Position numbers and translations under genes: made by a program
The notes under the pieces: generated by a model
Database searches by the model: none
The model's input: the letters and a program-made list of their open reading frames with translations, nothing else
What the model was told of the DNA's origin: nothing
Shown: piece after piece, positions 61,695 to 64,000 of the stretch
How the letters are laid out: the number at the start of each line of letters is the position of its first letter
Numbering within the stretch: the stretch's first letter is position 1
Source: Chrysomallon squamiferum
Taxonomy: Eukaryota; Mollusca; Gastropoda; Neomphalida; Peltospiridae
Reading direction: 5' to 3'
Length of the DNA stretch: 64,000 nt
Assembly (NCBI GenBank): GCA_012295275.1
Contig: CM022676.1
Coordinates: 12,475,660 to 12,539,659 of the forward strand

Positions 61695-62450
61695 CAGTAG
61701 TAGTAGTTGTAGTAGCATTATTAGAAATATTAGATTTGTAGTAGCAATAATACTAGCTTTATTACAATGAGTAATAGTGGTTGTAATAGTAGTGGTAGTA
61801 TGGGTAAAAGTAGTAGTATAAATAGTATGGATATATATATATAATCCACATAAGTAACTGTAGTAACAGTAGTAACAGCAGGATTAGTATGAACAGAAGT
61901 AGTTATAGTAGCAGTATGAGTAAACGTAGTAATAGACCTAGCAGTAGTAGTATCAGTGGAAGTAGTATTATTAGTATGAATAGATTAGTAGTAGTAGCAA
62001 TGGCAGTTTGTAGAAGTAGTAATACTATCAGTAGAAGCATTGGTAGCAGACGTATACAGCAGTAACAGTAGTAGTACTGTAGTAGTTGTAGCTGTATTAT
62101 TATTATTAGTAGTTAACATAGAATAGGAAGACGAGCAGAAATGACAAAAGTAGTATGAATAGAAGTAGCAGTAGACGTAGTGGTAGTAATATGAATGGAA
62201 GTATAGTAATAGTAGTACGAGTAGAAGTAATATAGTATGAAGAGGTGTAATAAAGACAGCGGTAGCAATGAAGGAATATTGTGATAGCAAGTGTTAAATG
62301 ATATTTGTGTAAGTTCTTTCTGGAGCCACAGCAACAACAACAACACAGTATTACTACTGCTAGTATTACTCCTACTCCTACTCCTCCGTTTCCTCGTCCT
62401 TATCCGACTTTGTATAATAACATTATTATTATTATTATTATTATTACTAT
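61695..62450. repeat. Degenerate AGT/ACT trinucleotide repeat region
   Basis: Long stretch of imperfect agtagtagt with (ATT)n at about 62420-62447. Overlapping open frames are low-complexity artefacts. Confidence 0.85.
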
Positions 62451-62859
62451 TAACAAGAAAACAAGAGACCAGCGGGCGTTTAAGTTAATTAGCGTCTACG
62501 TTATGACGACTTTTGTGTAACAAATACAGTTTTCAAATTGTTTTCACTTTGATGTACACGGAGGGATCGCAAGAGGAACTTGAAACTTTGGTCTTTTGTG
62601 ATAAGCATTTAACAGCGGGATTTGTTAAGATACTTTTCTCACTTGTATTGGTACGGTATTAATGCAATGTAATTTGTGTCATTAATATATATCTATGTGT
62701 GTGTGTGTGAAAGAGAAACTTAACTCAAAAGTTATATCACGTAATTACTTGAAATTCTCTTTACTGATCCCATCTTTCAATAGAATTCAATTGACTGATT
62801 CCGTACTTTAATTTGAAAATAATTTAATTAGGTTATTTATGTATGTATATGTATATGTG

Positions 62860-62913
<54 letters not shown>

Positions 62914-63829
62914 TATACATTCATACATACATACACAAGTACATACATAAATATATACATACACATGTACATAGATATATATGTTTATATAAATATCCCG
63001 AACTGGTATTTACCACATTTGAAAAGCTTGAGTAAAAAATGTATTTTCTTTGTAGTATTCCTTCACTTCTGTTAGACAATCCCTGCTGTTTAAATAATAA
63101 AGCTTTAAGCTAAGTTTTAACACAAATCTGATCCTAAACAGACTGAATAAAGGTTTTAACTAATGGATCTCATTTTCGCTAATATCCAACATATTTGTTT
63201 TAATTTATCCATTAAAATTAGAAATAAAATTAAAACATATTTAGACTGTAATTAACAATCAAGATATTGTAAATGTTGTGACTAAAGTTGTTTCTTCCGG
63301 GTACAGGAACTGTACTCTATCTGGGTTAACTTACTGTGTCACGTTCTCTCCTATAAAGAGACAGTTTAACCTCACTGTGCCCGCAGTCTGTAGGAATTAG
63401 TAATGAATTAAGTGATATGCTGAAAGCTTCAGTGCCATTAAAGTGAACATTTATTCAGAATCCAAGCCTATTTTTAAATATGTTGCAGCTTACTTGGTGA
63501 TAGATCTAAGTATACGTAATATACGGTTGTTCAGCGTCAGTGCGGGTACAGACACCAAAGAGACTATTTCAATCTCAGTTAGTTAAAATTAGAGACCTGC
63601 CTATCATTAACAGTTAAGTGAAACAACAACACGCTTACAGCATATAGTACAATATCACTTTAATCATGTCATTATTTCATTCTTTCAGGATTGATGCGGA
63701 AAAAAGAAATTAAATACAAAAGTACTACTAGCACTACTACTACCACTAGTACTATTGCTACTACTACTGCTACTACTATTACTACTACTACTGACAATAT
63801 AAAATGTATCTAGATTGTTTTTAACAGTT
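62451..63829. other. Intergenic
   Basis: (TA)n-(CA)n at about 62860-62912 and (TAC)n at about 63720-63795. A segment near 63310 recurs in diverged form near 63905. No clear gene. Confidence 0.45.
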
Positions 63830-63896
63830 ATGACAGAGAGAAGCAGACATCTTAAGATCGGCATTGTGTGTAGTGTGTCTATGTTTTATCTTCCTG
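63830..63896 (+). CDS. Weak candidate: signal-peptide first exon of another gene
   Basis: ATG, then TERSRHLKIGIVCSVSMFYL and a GGTAAG donor at 63897 leaving phase 1, like gene A exon 1. The hydrophobic core is modest and the rest of the gene would be beyond the window. Confidence 0.22.
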
Positions 63897-64000
63897 GTAA
63901 GCAGACTGTATCTAGGTTAATTTACTTTGTCGCATTTTTACTACGGCGCTGTCATTCTGTGAAAGCGTCTACAATTTTCTGTATATTATTTGCCTTACTT

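Noticed and set aside
62291-62520. Leu-rich and Pro/Thr-rich frames
   Set aside because: Derived from trinucleotide repeats.
1-64000. tRNA, rRNA or other structured RNA genes
   Set aside because: No cloverleaf or conserved promoter boxes were recognised by eye. A covariance-model search could change this.

Overview
The window looks like intron-rich, AT-rich nuclear DNA from an invertebrate animal, most likely a lophotrochozoan and possibly a mollusc. The clade is an inference from gene style and transposon content; nothing here fixes the species. There is no sign of operons or of prokaryotic or viral genes. Microsatellites and relics of pogo/Tigger, hAT, mariner, MULE, LINE and LTR elements fill the space between exons.

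The centre is a pair of immunoglobulin-superfamily (IgSF) transmembrane receptor genes arranged tail to tail as a large inverted duplication. Gene A (+ strand, 8964-36959) can be read as 24 exons whose joined length, 4086 nt, is a multiple of three with no internal stop. It gives a 1361-residue protein: signal peptide, nine Ig-like domains (one per exon), one fibronectin type III domain, a transmembrane helix, and a 285-residue tail. The tail carries two NPxY motifs, three YxN motifs, a consensus ITIM and a consensus ITSM 24 residues apart. Gene B (- strand, 56778-45304) has matching ectodomain exons and the same transmembrane and juxtamembrane exons. Its tail is unrelated and carries two tandem ITAM-like motifs, YxxL-x8-YxxL. 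This is the logic of vertebrate paired inhibitory/activating receptors.

Gene B lacks two of the Ig exons. It also carries three frame lesions: a lost splice donor with a stop, a 4-nt deletion and a 2-nt insertion. It is therefore either decaying or survives by skipping frame-neutral exons. Its first exon was not found. A shared hAT-derived insertion predates the duplication. A mariner-type insertion, present only in B and with an intact empty site in A, postdates it.

A second unusual feature is minisatellites built from splice junctions. After the fifth Ig exon, a 34-bp unit containing the end of the exon and its 5' splice site is amplified into about 3.5 kb in A and about 1.1 kb in B. After the preceding exon, a 63-bp unit is likewise repeated, three times in A and about six in B. 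In B this second array has removed the authentic donor.

Layout: 1-8.9 kb is intergenic, with compound microsatellites and transposon relics. 8.96-37 kb is gene A. 37-45.3 kb is the intergene region, with LINE and LTR-gag relics and microsatellites. 45.3-56.8 kb is gene B. 56.8-64 kb is intergenic, with MITEs, a scrambled pseudo-exon of the first Ig domain, trinucleotide repeats, and a weak candidate for the first exon of another + strand gene at the right edge.
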